DNA of 17,340 bases from JAZKAD01 sp040389305. GTDB lineage: Bacteria; Pseudomonadota; Alphaproteobacteria; Rickettsiales; Rickettsiaceae. The stretch lies in NCBI GenBank assembly GCA_040389305.1, contig JAZKAD010000031.1:1-17340 (forward strand). Reading direction: 5' to 3'. Position numbers and translations under genes: made by a program. This document shows positions 1 through 7,641 of the stretch, piece after piece. Below the pieces are notes generated by a model. That model ran no database searches. It was not told where the DNA came from and saw only the letters and a program-made list of their open reading frames with translations. Numbering within the stretch: the stretch's first letter is position 1; every line of letters starts with the position of its first letter.

Positions 1-1790
1 AACTGACCAAATCCACTAGCAATAACAAGAATTATTGGAGCCGAGACTAAGATATAAGGCGCTACAAATGTCCAAAAAAGTACGATAAACTTCTCCTGCT
101 TGACAGTAGGTGGCCAGGCTGGATAAGTTAGGAATACAGTTGAGGATAAAAGTACAGTGTCATATATAAATTTGAATAAACTCGCGTTGTCCTGCTGAAT
201 CTCAGCTGGGATAGAGTACATGGTGGAGAAAACTGAAATCAGACTAAATAACCCAAAGAAAGTATAAGTACGATCTTCTTTTGGCGCATTATTTTGGCAA
301 AATCTCATGAAATTGAATTGAGTTATGGATTTCATCCGTTCCTTAATTCGTCTATTTTTCTCATTGCGCATTTCGATAAGAGGTTCTGGCACCAGAACTC
401 CGACCCAACCACCGTCTTGACGAAAAATGTAGTGACTACCTAAAAAGAAGATCAAATTAGCAAAAACACCGGGAATTACCCCGTCCACTCCTAAATCGAA
501 TATATGCAAAGCGACAACGGTGATAAATCCAGCCGCCATACCAATTAATACAGAAAAGCTCGTACTCCGAAATCCAAAAATTGCCAGAAGAAATGATACG
601 GAAACTATAGGGCCATAAAAACCTAGTATGAATAGCAAAAGCTCAAGGATACTAGATGCCTTAAAAGCGAGAAAAAACGCAGAAGAGCCGATAAGCACAG
701 CGCAAATACGTGGTAACATTATTTCGCTTTTAAAAATTCCCTGCCTTTGCCTAGGGTCTAACACATCATGACTAAGTAAAACAGCTGATGCATTAATATA
801 TGAGTCTGCTGTAGACATAACGATTGCTATAACACCCACCGCTGTGAGACCTTTTAGCCCAGGATAACTGTAGCTTTTTAATATATAAGAAAGTAACCCG
901 TTAGGTTCCAGTGTAGGATTATCAGAAAGCAAAAGAATTCCTACCCAAGAAGTCATAAGAAGAAGAACAATAACTACACATCCCCCTATCATAAAGGCTC
1001 TTTTTGCTTGAGCCACGTTTTGAGCCATTACAATCCTTTGAAAAAACACTGGTTGTAATTCTGGTATTAAAAAAAATGCCCCAAGACAAAATGTAGTAAT
1101 GAATTTGGGGTTAGATACATCGAACACCGCTCTTAAATCAAACATAGCGTTATGCTCAATTAGAGCAAAGACTTTGCTTGGCTCTCCTATAGAACCCCAG
1201 ATTGCCAGAGATATTATTGGTATAATAGTGCCAAAGGTAAAAAACTGAATGATATCCGTAAATGTAACTGCTTTTACCCCTCCAATTGCTGAATATAAAA
1301 TTACTATTACAGCGCTTGCAAGTACTGCATAAAAACTTGAAATACCAAAGATGAATTGTAGTATTGTTGCCGCTACTTTGAATTGAAGAGCTACGATTCC
1401 CGCACAAAGAAAGATTGAAGCAAGTGCTGTTATTAGTCGTACATTCTTGCCATATAAATCCCCCATAGCTTCCGCTACAGATAAATTTTTTAAAAACTCT
1501 CCCATGCGCGGAGCTAATAAATAACCTGTAATAATAAGCGCCAGAGGTTCTCCAAGAGCCGGAATAATAAAATATAACCCCTGTTTATAAGATTCTGTAA
1601 TAGCGCCAGAAAAAAACCCTCCTCCAATGCAAGTGGCGATGATCGTAGCGGCCAATGTTGCCGTGGAAAAAGTTTTATCTCCAATAGCGTATTCCCGAAG
1701 CGTTGTCACGCCTCCGCTATATAAAAGACCGATTGCTAGGTTTGCAACTAAAAATCCTACAAAAATTATTACGTCAATATCAAAGGTCAT
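1..1790 (-). CDS. Sodium:solute symporter (SSS) domain protein, probable symporter-linked sensor kinase; C-terminus outside window
   Basis: This reading frame stays open for about 596 codons from the ATG at 1790 to the left window edge, with no stop, so the gene is partial. It encodes a very hydrophobic protein with alternating membrane segments. The SSS signature MSTADS lies at residues 325-330, where PutP-type transporters bind sodium. The core looks like 12-13 helices over roughly residues 1-460. A basic stretch (around 470-495, with NEKNRRIKERMK) follows, and then a second group of membrane segments. SSS transporters usually end near 500 residues. An SSS core followed by extra helices is the front half of CbrA-like proteins, in which a symporter is fused to a histidine kinase, so I infer a kinase beyond the edge. 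It may instead be a long plain transporter. The substrate cannot be told. A GGGATG ribosome-binding site precedes the start. It lies 35 bp after nrdA on the same strand and may be co-transcribed. Confidence 0.85.
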   Translation of the reverse strand, partial: MTFDIDVIIFVGFLVANLAIGLLYSGGVTTLREYAIGDKTFSTATLAATIIATCIGGGFFSGAITESYKQGLYFIIPALGEPLALIITGYLLAPRMGEFLKNLSVAEAMGDLYGKNVRLITALASIFLCAGIVALQFKVAATILQFIFGISSFYAVLASAVIVILYSAIGGVKAVTFTDIIQFFTFGTIIPIISLAIWGSIGEPSKVFALIEHNAMFDLRAVFDVSNPKFITTFCLGAFFLIPELQPVFFQRIVMAQNVAQAKRAFMIGGCVVIVLLLMTSWVGILLLSDNPTLEPNGLLSYILKSYSYPGLKGLTAVGVIAIVMSTADSYINASAVLLSHDVLDPRQRQGIFKSEIMLPRICAVLIGSSAFFLAFKASSILELLLFILGFYGPIVSVSFLLAIFGFRSTSFSVLIGMAAGFITVVALHIFDLGVDGVIPGVFANLIFFLGSHYIFRQDGGWVGVLVPEPLIEMRNEKNRRIKERMKSITQFNFMRFCQNNAPKEDRTYTFFGLFSLISVFSTMYSIPAEIQQDNASLFKFIYDTVLLSSTVFLTYPAWPPTVKQEKFIVLFWTFVAPYILVSAPIILVIASGFGQ

Positions 1791-1825
1791 ATTTACATCC
1801 CATTATGTTTAGACGGAGGCCCTAA

Positions 1826-3649
1826 TTACTGACAGGCCAAGCATTCATCATATTTATCGATCTCTTCTTTGGACTTATGAGTCACTAGCTCTACGGCATG
1901 CGATACTTTATCAGCCCTTTGCATAGAAGTCGATCTGCAATAATACAAGCTTTTTACCCCAGTTGTCCAGGCCATAAAATGTACATCGTTTAAATATTGT
2001 TTACTAACGTCACCAGGTAAAAACAAATTTAATGACTGGGCTTGCGAAATATAAGGCGTACGGTCAGCTGCGAGCTGAATGAGCCATTTTTGGTTAATCT
2101 CATACGCTGTTTTAAATACATCTTTTTCAAGGTCAGTTAAGAATGTTAGATGCTGCACAGAGCCTTCATGCGTTGAAATAGAAGACCAAATTTGGTCATT
2201 ATTAAAGCCTTTCGAGATAAGTAATTTCTCAAGATTTTTATTTCGTACAGTAAATGAACCGGTCAAGGTTTTTTGCGTAAAGCTATTGGCAGCATATGGC
2301 TCTATACCAGGAGAAGAATTACCTGCGATAATAGAAATCGATGCGGTTGGAGCAATTGCAGTTTTGTTACTAAACCTCTCTTTGCTACCGACTTCTTGAG
2401 CATCCGGACAAGCCCCCCTCTCAATGCCAAGTGCTAGCGAGGCTTGATCAACTTCCTTAGAGATATGTTCAAAAATCTTTGCATTCCAAACTTTAGACAT
2501 TACGGATTCGATTGGCACATTCATGGATTGTAGTAATGAATGGAATCCCATCACGCCAAGACCAATACTACGTTCGCGAGTTGCAGAATATTTTGCCCTT
2601 GCCATTTCATCTGGTGCGGTTTTAATAAAGTCTTCTAAGATATTATCTAAAAACCTCATCACATCAGGAATGAATAACGCTTCTTTTTGCCATTCTTCAA
2701 AATATTCCAAATTCAATGAAGATAAGCAACAAACAGCTGTACGCTCTTCGCCTAAGTGGTCTAAACCAGTTGGAAGAGTGATCTCGCTGCATAGATTAGA
2801 GGTTTTAACCTTCAGGCCTAGTTTTTTATGATGCTCAGGAATTCCACGATTTACTGCATCTATGAACAAAACATAAGGCTCTCCGGTTTCGATCCTACTT
2901 GTAAGCAACTTGATCCAAAGCTCACGGGCTTTAACTGTATTCATTACAGTTCCGTCATGAGGACTTTTTAGATCCCAATCCGCGTTATTCTTCACTGCTT
3001 TCATAAAGTTATCGGTAACAGCGACGCCGTGATGAATATTAAGAGAACGCCTGTTAGAATCCCCACCAGTAGGGCGGCGAATATCTATAAATTCCTCAAT
3101 TTCTGGATGGTCAATTGGTAAATACACAGCAGAGCTACCCCTCCTTAACGACCCTTGAGAAATGGCGAGCGTCATAGAATCCTGCACTTTGATAAAAGGC
3201 ACAATCCCAGAAGTTTTACCATTATCACGCACCCTCTCATTAATCGAGCGTACATTACCCCAGTAGCTGCCGATGCCACCACCGCGTGATGCCAACCACA
3301 TATTCTCCGTCCATAGGTCCATGATACCTTTAAGACTATCCGATGTTTCGTTCAAAAAGCATGAGATAGGCATGCCACGGTCCGTTCCGCCATTACTAAG
3401 AACGGGCGTCGCTGGCATAAACCAAAGCTTGCTGATGTAATCATAGAGGCGCTGTGCATGAGCTTCGTCGTCAGCATAATGACTCGCGACTCTGGCAAAT
3501 AACTTTTGAAAATTCTCACCCTCTAGCAAATATCTATCCTTAAGCACCGCCTTACCGAAAGGAGTGAGTAGATCGTCCCTAGACTGATCTGTGTTTATGT
3601 GATATTTGCGATTTTGTTTTTGCGACATCTTTTTATAACCTTGCATCAT
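1826..3649 (-). CDS. nrdA: Ribonucleoside-diphosphate reductase, alpha (large) subunit, class I
   Basis: Reduces ribonucleoside diphosphates to deoxy forms together with a small subunit (NrdB, not in this window). The 607 residues carry the expected landmarks: PATPVLSNGG (79-88), redox cysteine C97 (PISC), the active-site triad N285, C287, E289 (SNLCSEITLP), the partner redox cysteine at C307, the radical-transfer pair Y569-Y570, and a C-terminal C603-x-x-C606 for re-reduction. Only about 78 residues precede PATPVL, against about twice as many in E. coli NrdA. The N-terminal ATP cone is therefore missing, and dATP overall inhibition through it should be absent. Start choice: the ATG at 3649 has AAGG upstream. 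An internal ATG at 3628 (MSQKQNRK) also has AAGG upstream and is a fair alternative. Two NrdR-like boxes lie 50-96 bp upstream. The symporter-type gene follows on the same strand. Confidence 0.95.
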   Translation of the reverse strand: MMQGYKKMSQKQNRKYHINTDQSRDDLLTPFGKAVLKDRYLLEGENFQKLFARVASHYADDEAHAQRLYDYISKLWFMPATPVLSNGGTDRGMPISCFLNETSDSLKGIMDLWTENMWLASRGGGIGSYWGNVRSINERVRDNGKTSGIVPFIKVQDSMTLAISQGSLRRGSSAVYLPIDHPEIEEFIDIRRPTGGDSNRRSLNIHHGVAVTDNFMKAVKNNADWDLKSPHDGTVMNTVKARELWIKLLTSRIETGEPYVLFIDAVNRGIPEHHKKLGLKVKTSNLCSEITLPTGLDHLGEERTAVCCLSSLNLEYFEEWQKEALFIPDVMRFLDNILEDFIKTAPDEMARAKYSATRERSIGLGVMGFHSLLQSMNVPIESVMSKVWNAKIFEHISKEVDQASLALGIERGACPDAQEVGSKERFSNKTAIAPTASISIIAGNSSPGIEPYAANSFTQKTLTGSFTVRNKNLEKLLISKGFNNDQIWSSISTHEGSVQHLTFLTDLEKDVFKTAYEINQKWLIQLAADRTPYISQAQSLNLFLPGDVSKQYLNDVHFMAWTTGVKSLYYCRSTSMQRADKVSHAVELVTHKSKEEIDKYDECLACQ

Positions 3650-3957
3650 ATTTTGTGCCTTAAGTTATATCTTTGGATGCAGAGATGCAACAAAAGAAAT
3701 GTAACATATAGTATGTTTTTATTGTTGACATACTATATGTAGTGCTAATGCTCTTGTTAAGATTTTATAGCAAAATAGCGGAGTTACAGTGATGGTATAG
3801 GTTAATGCATACTTAGAGGCGAGACTGGGATCTAGTATATTTATCTAAATTCCAGCTTTTCAAGGGCGCTCTAGTATAGTTAAGCTACTTATCGAGTATT
3901 TAATGAATATTAAGTAATATAATTGCTAATCCTATATATTGTATTGTATATGATTTA
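3650..3957. other. Intergenic region between the repeat protein and nrdA
   Basis: This 308 bp stretch has no convincing gene. It holds the paired NrdR-like boxes (3699-3745). In the minus direction, just before them, it holds TATAAAAT (3762-3769), a possible -10 element for nrdA that would place the start of transcription around 3757, immediately ahead of the boxes. I could not find a good -35 for it. The rest is AT-rich, with a 9 bp direct repeat TCTAGTATA at 3831-3839 and 3870-3878 of unknown meaning. No terminator-like hairpin with a T-run was found after the repeat protein. Confidence 0.6.
3699..3745 (-). promoter_or_regulatory. Paired NrdR-box-like operator upstream of nrdA
   Basis: Two 16 bp sites resemble the published NrdR consensus acaCwAtATaTwGtgt. 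Box A at 3730-3745 reads ATACTATATGTAGTGC and matches 13 of 16 positions. Box B at 3699-3714 reads ATGTAACATATAGTAT and matches 11 of 16. Their centres are 31 bp apart, about three helical turns, which is the known arrangement for cooperative NrdR binding upstream of ribonucleotide reductase genes. The same DNA contains a perfect 13 bp inverted repeat (3704-3716 and 3728-3740). The sites lie 50-96 bp before the nrdA start. NrdR is the ATP-cone repressor that turns down nrd genes when dATP is high. Whether this genome encodes NrdR cannot be seen here. Confidence 0.68.
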
Positions 3958-4440
3958 CTATTCGCCTTTTGATTCCAATGTAAAACCTACATCTCCAACA
4001 AGCGAAGAGTTTTCCTCCCGTCCTGGGAGGACTAGAGNNNNNNNNNNNNNNNNNNNNNNNNNNNNNNNNNNNNNNNNNNNNNNNNNNNNNNNNNNNNNNN
4101 NNNNNNNNNNNNNNNNNNNNNNNNNNNNNNNNNNNNNNNNNNNNNNNNNNNNNNNNNNNNNNNNCAAATTAGGAGAAAGCCCTAGAGTATTAGAAAGTTG
4201 CCTGACTAAACCTCTAGCATCAACACCCTCGCCATCAGAGAGTTGTCTGACTAATTCCTGCGCATCTTCAACCTGTTCTTGGAGCTTCTTATTAGCGCTA
4301 GCTAATTTTGCGCTCTCTGCTTCCACTTCCCTCAGTTTGCCTTCCAACGTTGTTCGCGAAACTTGTCTAGTACTAGTAATACCATGCGGAGGGAGTATTT
4401 CTTTTAAACCCATCGCTTCTCTAGCTAACGACCCCGGCAT
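3958..4440 (-). CDS. Unrecognised coiled-coil protein with 15-residue repeats, interrupted by an assembly gap
   Basis: I do not recognise this family. From the ATG at 4440, with a good ribosome-binding site (GAGGG 5 bases before it), about 92 residues can be read before the gap. Residues 28-60 are rich in L, E, K and A in a heptad-like pattern (TLEGKLREVEAESAKLASA) and probably form a coiled coil. Two tandem copies of a 15-residue unit follow, DAQELVRQLSDGEGV and DARGLVRQLSNTLGL, and then 127 N. After the gap one frame continues for 26 codons to a stop at 3958. The gap size is an estimate and 127 is not a multiple of three, so the frame and C-terminus are uncertain and the true protein may be longer. 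There is no signal peptide. It sits behind pepP with its own candidate promoter. Coiled-coil repeat proteins in intracellular bacteria are sometimes secreted effectors, but nothing here proves that. Confidence 0.65.
   Translation of the reverse strand: MPGSLAREAMGLKEILPPHGITSTRQVSRTTLEGKLREVEAESAKLASANKKLQEQVEDAQELVRQLSDGEGVDARGLVRQLSNTLGLSPNLXXXXXXXXXXXXXXXXXXXXXXXXXXXXXXXXXXXXXXXXXXXLVLPGREENSSLVGDVGFTLESKGE
4038..4164. other. Assembly gap, 127 N, inside a repeat-protein gene
   Basis: A run of 127 unknown bases begins 12 bases past two tandem 45 bp repeat units on the minus strand. Short-read assemblies often break in repeat arrays, so the missing sequence may contain more copies. Confidence 0.95.
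4177..4266 (-). repeat. Two tandem 45 bp units encoding a 15-residue repeat
   Basis: On the minus strand unit 1 (4222-4266) encodes DAQELVRQLSDGEGV and unit 2 (4177-4221) encodes DARGLVRQLSNTLGL. The core LVRQLS is identical in protein and nearly so in DNA, while the ends of the unit differ. This points to an older duplication under selection for the core. The array stops 12 bases before the 127-N gap. Confidence 0.8.
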
Positions 4441-4472
4441 TACACCCTCTTTATAAAATTGTTGCTATGTAA

Positions 4473-4501
4473 CCTATAGTAGAATTACTTTTCTTAGTCA
4501 A
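4473..4501 (-). promoter_or_regulatory. Candidate sigma-70 promoter for the repeat protein
   Basis: On the minus strand, TTGACT (-35, 4496-4501) and TATAGG (-10, 4473-4478) are separated by exactly 17 bp. The -35 element overlaps the pepP stop codon. Transcription would begin near 4466, about 26 bases before the ATG at 4440. This suggests that the gene can be expressed apart from pepP. Confidence 0.5.
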
Positions 4502-6215
4502 CTATAAATTGAGCCAACTTTAATTCTCTTTCAAGTACCTTTTGCGCTGAGGGGCTTAGTTTATCATTCAACATAATACGAATTTTCGAATAATAATCCT
4601 CTAGCCATTCAAGCTCTTCTGCGCTTAGCATATTCAATATAATTAAATCAGAACAGTATGGTGCCAAGCTCAGCGTGTCGAATTTTAGAAATTTCTCGCC
4701 CTCATCTTGCAAAGCCATTAAATTCTCGATTCTGATACCATATTCATCATCTTTATAATACCCAGGTTCATTGGAAATGATCATGCCCTTTTGCATTTGC
4801 ACAAGGTTTTGCTGCCCTATGCGCTGCGGCCCCTCATGCACCGAAAGCGCATTGCCCACTCCATGCCCAGTTCCATGAGCATAATCTAGTCCATTTTGCC
4901 ACAAATATTGGCGCGCTAGGATGTCTAAGGCGCCACCTGTCGTACCGCTTGGAAATTTCTGCTTCGCGAGGGAGATATGCCCCTTCAAAACCTCGGTATA
5001 ACGTTGTTTTTGCTCAATGGATGGTTTACCAATCGCAATAACCCTTGTAACATCTGTAGTACCTCCGAAATAATGCCCTCCAGAATCTATGAGCAGCAAT
5101 CCGCTTCCTTGAATAGTTTTAGCAGTGGGCTTTGAAGCTCTATAATGGATTATAGCGCCATTACCTTGATATCCTACAATAGCCGGAAAACTGTCGCTAA
5201 TGTATCCTTGCTGCTTTTGTCTTTCGCGGCTGAGACAAAGGCCTATGTCGTATTCCGTTATGGTTTTATTTTGCTCTAAAGCGTCATAAATCCAAGCAAT
5301 AGTTTCGCATAAAGCAACCCCGTCCCTTGTATGCACATCAGCGCTATGCTTTATTTCTATATTATTTTTACAAGCTTTAGGAAGTATGCAAGGATCGGTG
5401 CTGTATACAGGGTTTTTGATTAAAGAAGATAGCCCAATGGGACAAGTCGCTTTATCGAGCATTACCTTACCGCTATGATTTTGCGCGCTAAGGTTTTGCA
5501 AAAAGCCTCGGATATCATGAGAATTACATATCTGGAATTCATTATTTTGAAGCAATGCATTCCATTCTCTCTTCTCTGTAAAAATCCACAATTTATCAAG
5601 GCCTATTAGTAAGTATGACAGGAGCAACGGACAAAACTCTATATCTGAAGCTCTGATATTCAATAACCAACAAATTGAGTCAGAAGCGGTAAGAAGGCAG
5701 TAGCTCGCGTTGTGCTTTCGCATCTCATCTCGGCATGCTGCAATTTTATCCTCCCCGCAAACACCCGCGTATTCCAGGGGGTAGTCATATATTGCACTAG
5801 AAGGCCTCGGAGGTTTATCCTCCCATATAGTGTCAACTAGATTCGGCTCTACTAAACGTAAGTTCAAATGAGAATATAAAGAAATTGAGACTTCGGTAAA
5901 GAGCATAGGATCGTAACCTATCTCCCCTTGGGGCGATATATCTCGAAGTTCACGGAGATCAAAAATTTCCCAGCCCAGCGATAATTCACGCCCAGCCTGC
6001 GCCTTATATCTACCGTCCGTAAAAAATAAAAGCTTGTCTTCTAAAACAAGAGCTACGCCATTGGACCCCGTAAAACCAGTGATATATTCAAGCCTTCTTG
6101 CGTAATGCGACGTATATTCGCTCTGATATTCATCAGTAGATGGGATGATGTAGCCTCTAATTTTCTCCGCCGTAAAAAGGCTACGTAAATATTGTATGCG
6201 CTTTATAGGATTCAT
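4494..6215 (-). CDS. pepP: Xaa-Pro aminopeptidase (aminopeptidase P, M24B family)
   Basis: A cytosolic metallopeptidase that removes an N-terminal residue preceding proline. The 573 residues form the long, three-part type: two creatinase-like N-terminal domains (about 1-280), the pita-bread catalytic domain (about 290-510) and a C-terminal extension (about 515-573). All five predicted metal ligands are present: D377 and D388 (DSGGHYFGGTTDVTR), H451 (AHGTGHGVG), E483 (SNEPGYY) and E497 (GIRIENL). H357 and H460 are in the usual catalytic positions. No signal peptide is present. No clear Shine-Dalgarno sequence lies before the ATG, but a perfect TATAAT sits just upstream. The gene is divergent from ihfA, with only 111 bp between the starts. 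Confidence 0.95.
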   Translation of the reverse strand: MNPIKRIQYLRSLFTAEKIRGYIIPSTDEYQSEYTSHYARRLEYITGFTGSNGVALVLEDKLLFFTDGRYKAQAGRELSLGWEIFDLRELRDISPQGEIGYDPMLFTEVSISLYSHLNLRLVEPNLVDTIWEDKPPRPSSAIYDYPLEYAGVCGEDKIAACRDEMRKHNASYCLLTASDSICWLLNIRASDIEFCPLLLSYLLIGLDKLWIFTEKREWNALLQNNEFQICNSHDIRGFLQNLSAQNHSGKVMLDKATCPIGLSSLIKNPVYSTDPCILPKACKNNIEIKHSADVHTRDGVALCETIAWIYDALEQNKTITEYDIGLCLSRERQKQQGYISDSFPAIVGYQGNGAIIHYRASKPTAKTIQGSGLLLIDSGGHYFGGTTDVTRVIAIGKPSIEQKQRYTEVLKGHISLAKQKFPSGTTGGALDILARQYLWQNGLDYAHGTGHGVGNALSVHEGPQRIGQQNLVQMQKGMIISNEPGYYKDDEYGIRIENLMALQDEGEKFLKFDTLSLAPYCSDLIILNMLSAEELEWLEDYYSKIRIMLNDKLSPSAQKVLERELKLAQFIVD

Positions 6216-6230
6216 AATATATCTGAATTT

Positions 6231-6259
6231 TTGACTATTACATATTATAGACGAATAAT
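6231..6259 (+). promoter_or_regulatory. Candidate promoter for the ihfA-merR-lpt operon
   Basis: TTGACT (6231-6236) and AATAAT (6254-6259) are 17 bp apart on the plus strand. This gives a start near 6267 and a leader of about 60 bases before ihfA. A minus-strand TATAAT that could serve pepP lies inside the 17 bp spacer, so the two divergent promoters would overlap and may compete. Confidence 0.45.
6244..6249 (-). promoter_or_regulatory. Candidate -10 element for pepP
   Basis: A perfect TATAAT on the minus strand lies 28 bases before the pepP ATG. No convincing -35 element is found 16-18 bp further upstream, so the call rests on the -10 match and its position. Confidence 0.35.
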
Positions 6260-6326
6260 TTAAATTTGGATTTAAAATCTACAGGAATTATGTTAATCTC
6301 CATACCATATAGATTGATATATAATT

Positions 6327-6608
6327 ATGCATACTATAACTAAAGAAAAACTCAGTCAAAAGCTACATGATAAACTTGGGCTATCTGCTGCGATTTGCGA
6401 AGATTTAGTGTCGGAGATTTTTGTCTCTGCGGCTGACATTATATGTAGCAGCACCAACCTCAAAATCAAAAATTTCGGCAGCTTTAATATTAGCACGAAA
6501 AAAGAACGACCGGGCATGGACTGGGTCTCGGGGTCTTCTATCTCCATTCCAGAGAGAAGGGTGATTAGATTTACCCCATCTCGGAATTTAAAGGCTCGTT
6601 TAAAATGA
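6327..6608 (+). CDS. ihfA: Integration host factor alpha-like DNA-bending protein (HU/IHF family)
   Basis: At 93 residues it has the usual size for the family. It opens with the amphipathic helices (KEKLSQKLHDKLGLS) and continues with the strand region KIKNFGSFNIS. The beta-arm contains KERPGMDWVSGSSISIPERR, with the RPG motif that inserts its proline into DNA, and the protein ends with RFTPSRNLKARLK. DKLGLS and the RPG arm resemble IHF alpha more than HU, and the following merR-family gene is the standard alphaproteobacterial neighbour of ihfA. The protein bends DNA and organises the nucleoid, normally as a heterodimer with IHF beta, but in Rickettsiales it might act alone. There is no visible Shine-Dalgarno sequence. 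The stop overlaps the next start as ATGA. Confidence 0.88.
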   Translation: MHTITKEKLSQKLHDKLGLSAAICEDLVSEIFVSAADIICSSTNLKIKNFGSFNISTKKERPGMDWVSGSSISIPERRVIRFTPSRNLKARLK

Positions 6609-6994
6609 CTCTTTTACAAAAATGCTATACAAAAAAGTATTATACGATTAGCGAAGCGGCTGAGCTACTAATCACTACGCCCCAAAGGCTGCGGGATTTT
6701 GACCAGCAATTCAAAAATCTTACTCGTATTCGTGGTAGAAGATATTACCAAAAACAAGATATAGAATTTTTAAAACAGTCCCTGGATGACACCCCACCAA
6801 AATCCAAAATCTCTATACCCAAAACTACTATCCAAAAAACCACCCCAACAAAAACTTCGGATATTCAATTAGAGTTTGGTTTCGCGATTAGTGATAAAAG
6901 CATTGAAATAGATAAGATCAATGACCTTTTAGCGCGTATGCTACAAGACAAAGCAGACCTACGCCAAGCTCTTTTATTAAATCTTCCTTCCTAG
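6605..6994 (+). CDS. MerR-family transcriptional regulator
   Basis: The 129 residues begin with a MerR winged helix-turn-helix: YYTISEAAELLITTPQRLRDFDQQF (residues 12-36), then the wing RIRGRRYYQKQDIEFLKQ (about 42-59). A proline- and threonine-rich linker (about 63-90) and a short helical tail (about 100-127) follow, in place of the cysteine-bearing effector domain of metal or drug sensors. This short form is the one found next to ihfA across alphaproteobacteria, and its target is not established. It overlaps ihfA by four bases, so translation is probably coupled. One oddity is that the usual tryptophan-arginine pair after the recognition helix is reduced to RDFDQQF. Confidence 0.85.
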   Translation: MTLLQKCYTKKYYTISEAAELLITTPQRLRDFDQQFKNLTRIRGRRYYQKQDIEFLKQSLDDTPPKSKISIPKTTIQKTTPTKTSDIQLEFGFAISDKSIEIDKINDLLARMLQDKADLRQALLLNLPS

Positions 6995-7059
6995 AGTAAT
7001 AGATCATATGATACAATGCGCAAATAATCCTCGTAATCCAAATAACATATTCATAATTT

Positions 7060-7641
7060 ATGCAACTTACTAACAAGAGATATAGGCGCTCACTGTTTGT
7101 GGCTAAGTTTATTCTTGGGCTTACTGCATGCAGTTTAATCTTAGGATTTGTTTATAAAATATTATATATCACTCCAAATGTGATGCAGCACGAAGAAACA
7201 GGTAACGCGACAGAAAGATATGGTGTCACTATAAAAAACACAACTCTTGTGGGTACAGACGAGCGCAATAGAAGGTATAATATTGTCTCTAAAACTACTC
7301 ATAAAAGCAATGATGATTCTTACCATATGCAAGATCTTAAAATGTTATATGATCTCGGCAAGCAAAAACTCCACATGACATCACAGCATGGTTTAATGGA
7401 TGACGCAAGTCAGATTTTGAAGCTCAAAGATAACGTTGTAATGATTTATGATGGCTTTTTATTGCACGGCAACCAGATAGATCTCGATTTAAAGAATACT
7501 GCGTCTTCGAGCAACGAAGAGGTTACTCTCTCTAGAGGAGGGTCCGTTATAAAAGCCGATAAATTCGAAGCATCAAATGATTCCAACGTAATGAGATTTG
7601 AAGGCCATGTTACTACGCACATTAAGCTTACTGACTTTTAG
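7060..7641 (+). CDS. lptC: LPS export system periplasmic-bridge anchor LptC
   Basis: The 193 residues consist of a short cytoplasmic start, one membrane helix (about 12-36, KFILGLTACSLILGFVYKIL) and a periplasmic beta-jellyroll. Typical LptC stretches include TIKNTTLVGTDERNRRYNI, near residue 60, and the final FEGHVTTHIK. LptC joins the inner-membrane LptBFG transporter to the LptA bridge that carries lipopolysaccharide outward. The gene is followed by lptA and lptB in the standard order. No Shine-Dalgarno sequence is obvious, and a 65 bp spacer separates it from merR. Its last 35 bases overlap lptA in another frame. Confidence 0.85.
   Translation: MQLTNKRYRRSLFVAKFILGLTACSLILGFVYKILYITPNVMQHEETGNATERYGVTIKNTTLVGTDERNRRYNIVSKTTHKSNDDSYHMQDLKMLYDLGKQKLHMTSQHGLMDDASQILKLKDNVVMIYDGFLLHGNQIDLDLKNTASSSNEEVTLSRGGSVIKADKFEASNDSNVMRFEGHVTTHIKLTDF

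Noticed and set aside
1156..1407. 83-codon minus-strand open frame inside the symporter gene
   Set aside because: It is out of frame with a clear SSS protein on the same strand and has unusual composition.
3704..3740. 13 bp inverted repeat as a terminator or transposon end
   Set aside because: It is AT-rich and lies upstream of nrdA, and both arms fall within NrdR-like boxes at the expected spacing, so an operator explains it better.
3923..4456. Plus-strand open frame through the 127-N gap
   Set aside because: It is antisense to the coiled-coil repeat protein, which has a ribosome-binding site and promoter; its serine- and leucine-rich composition mirrors that gene.
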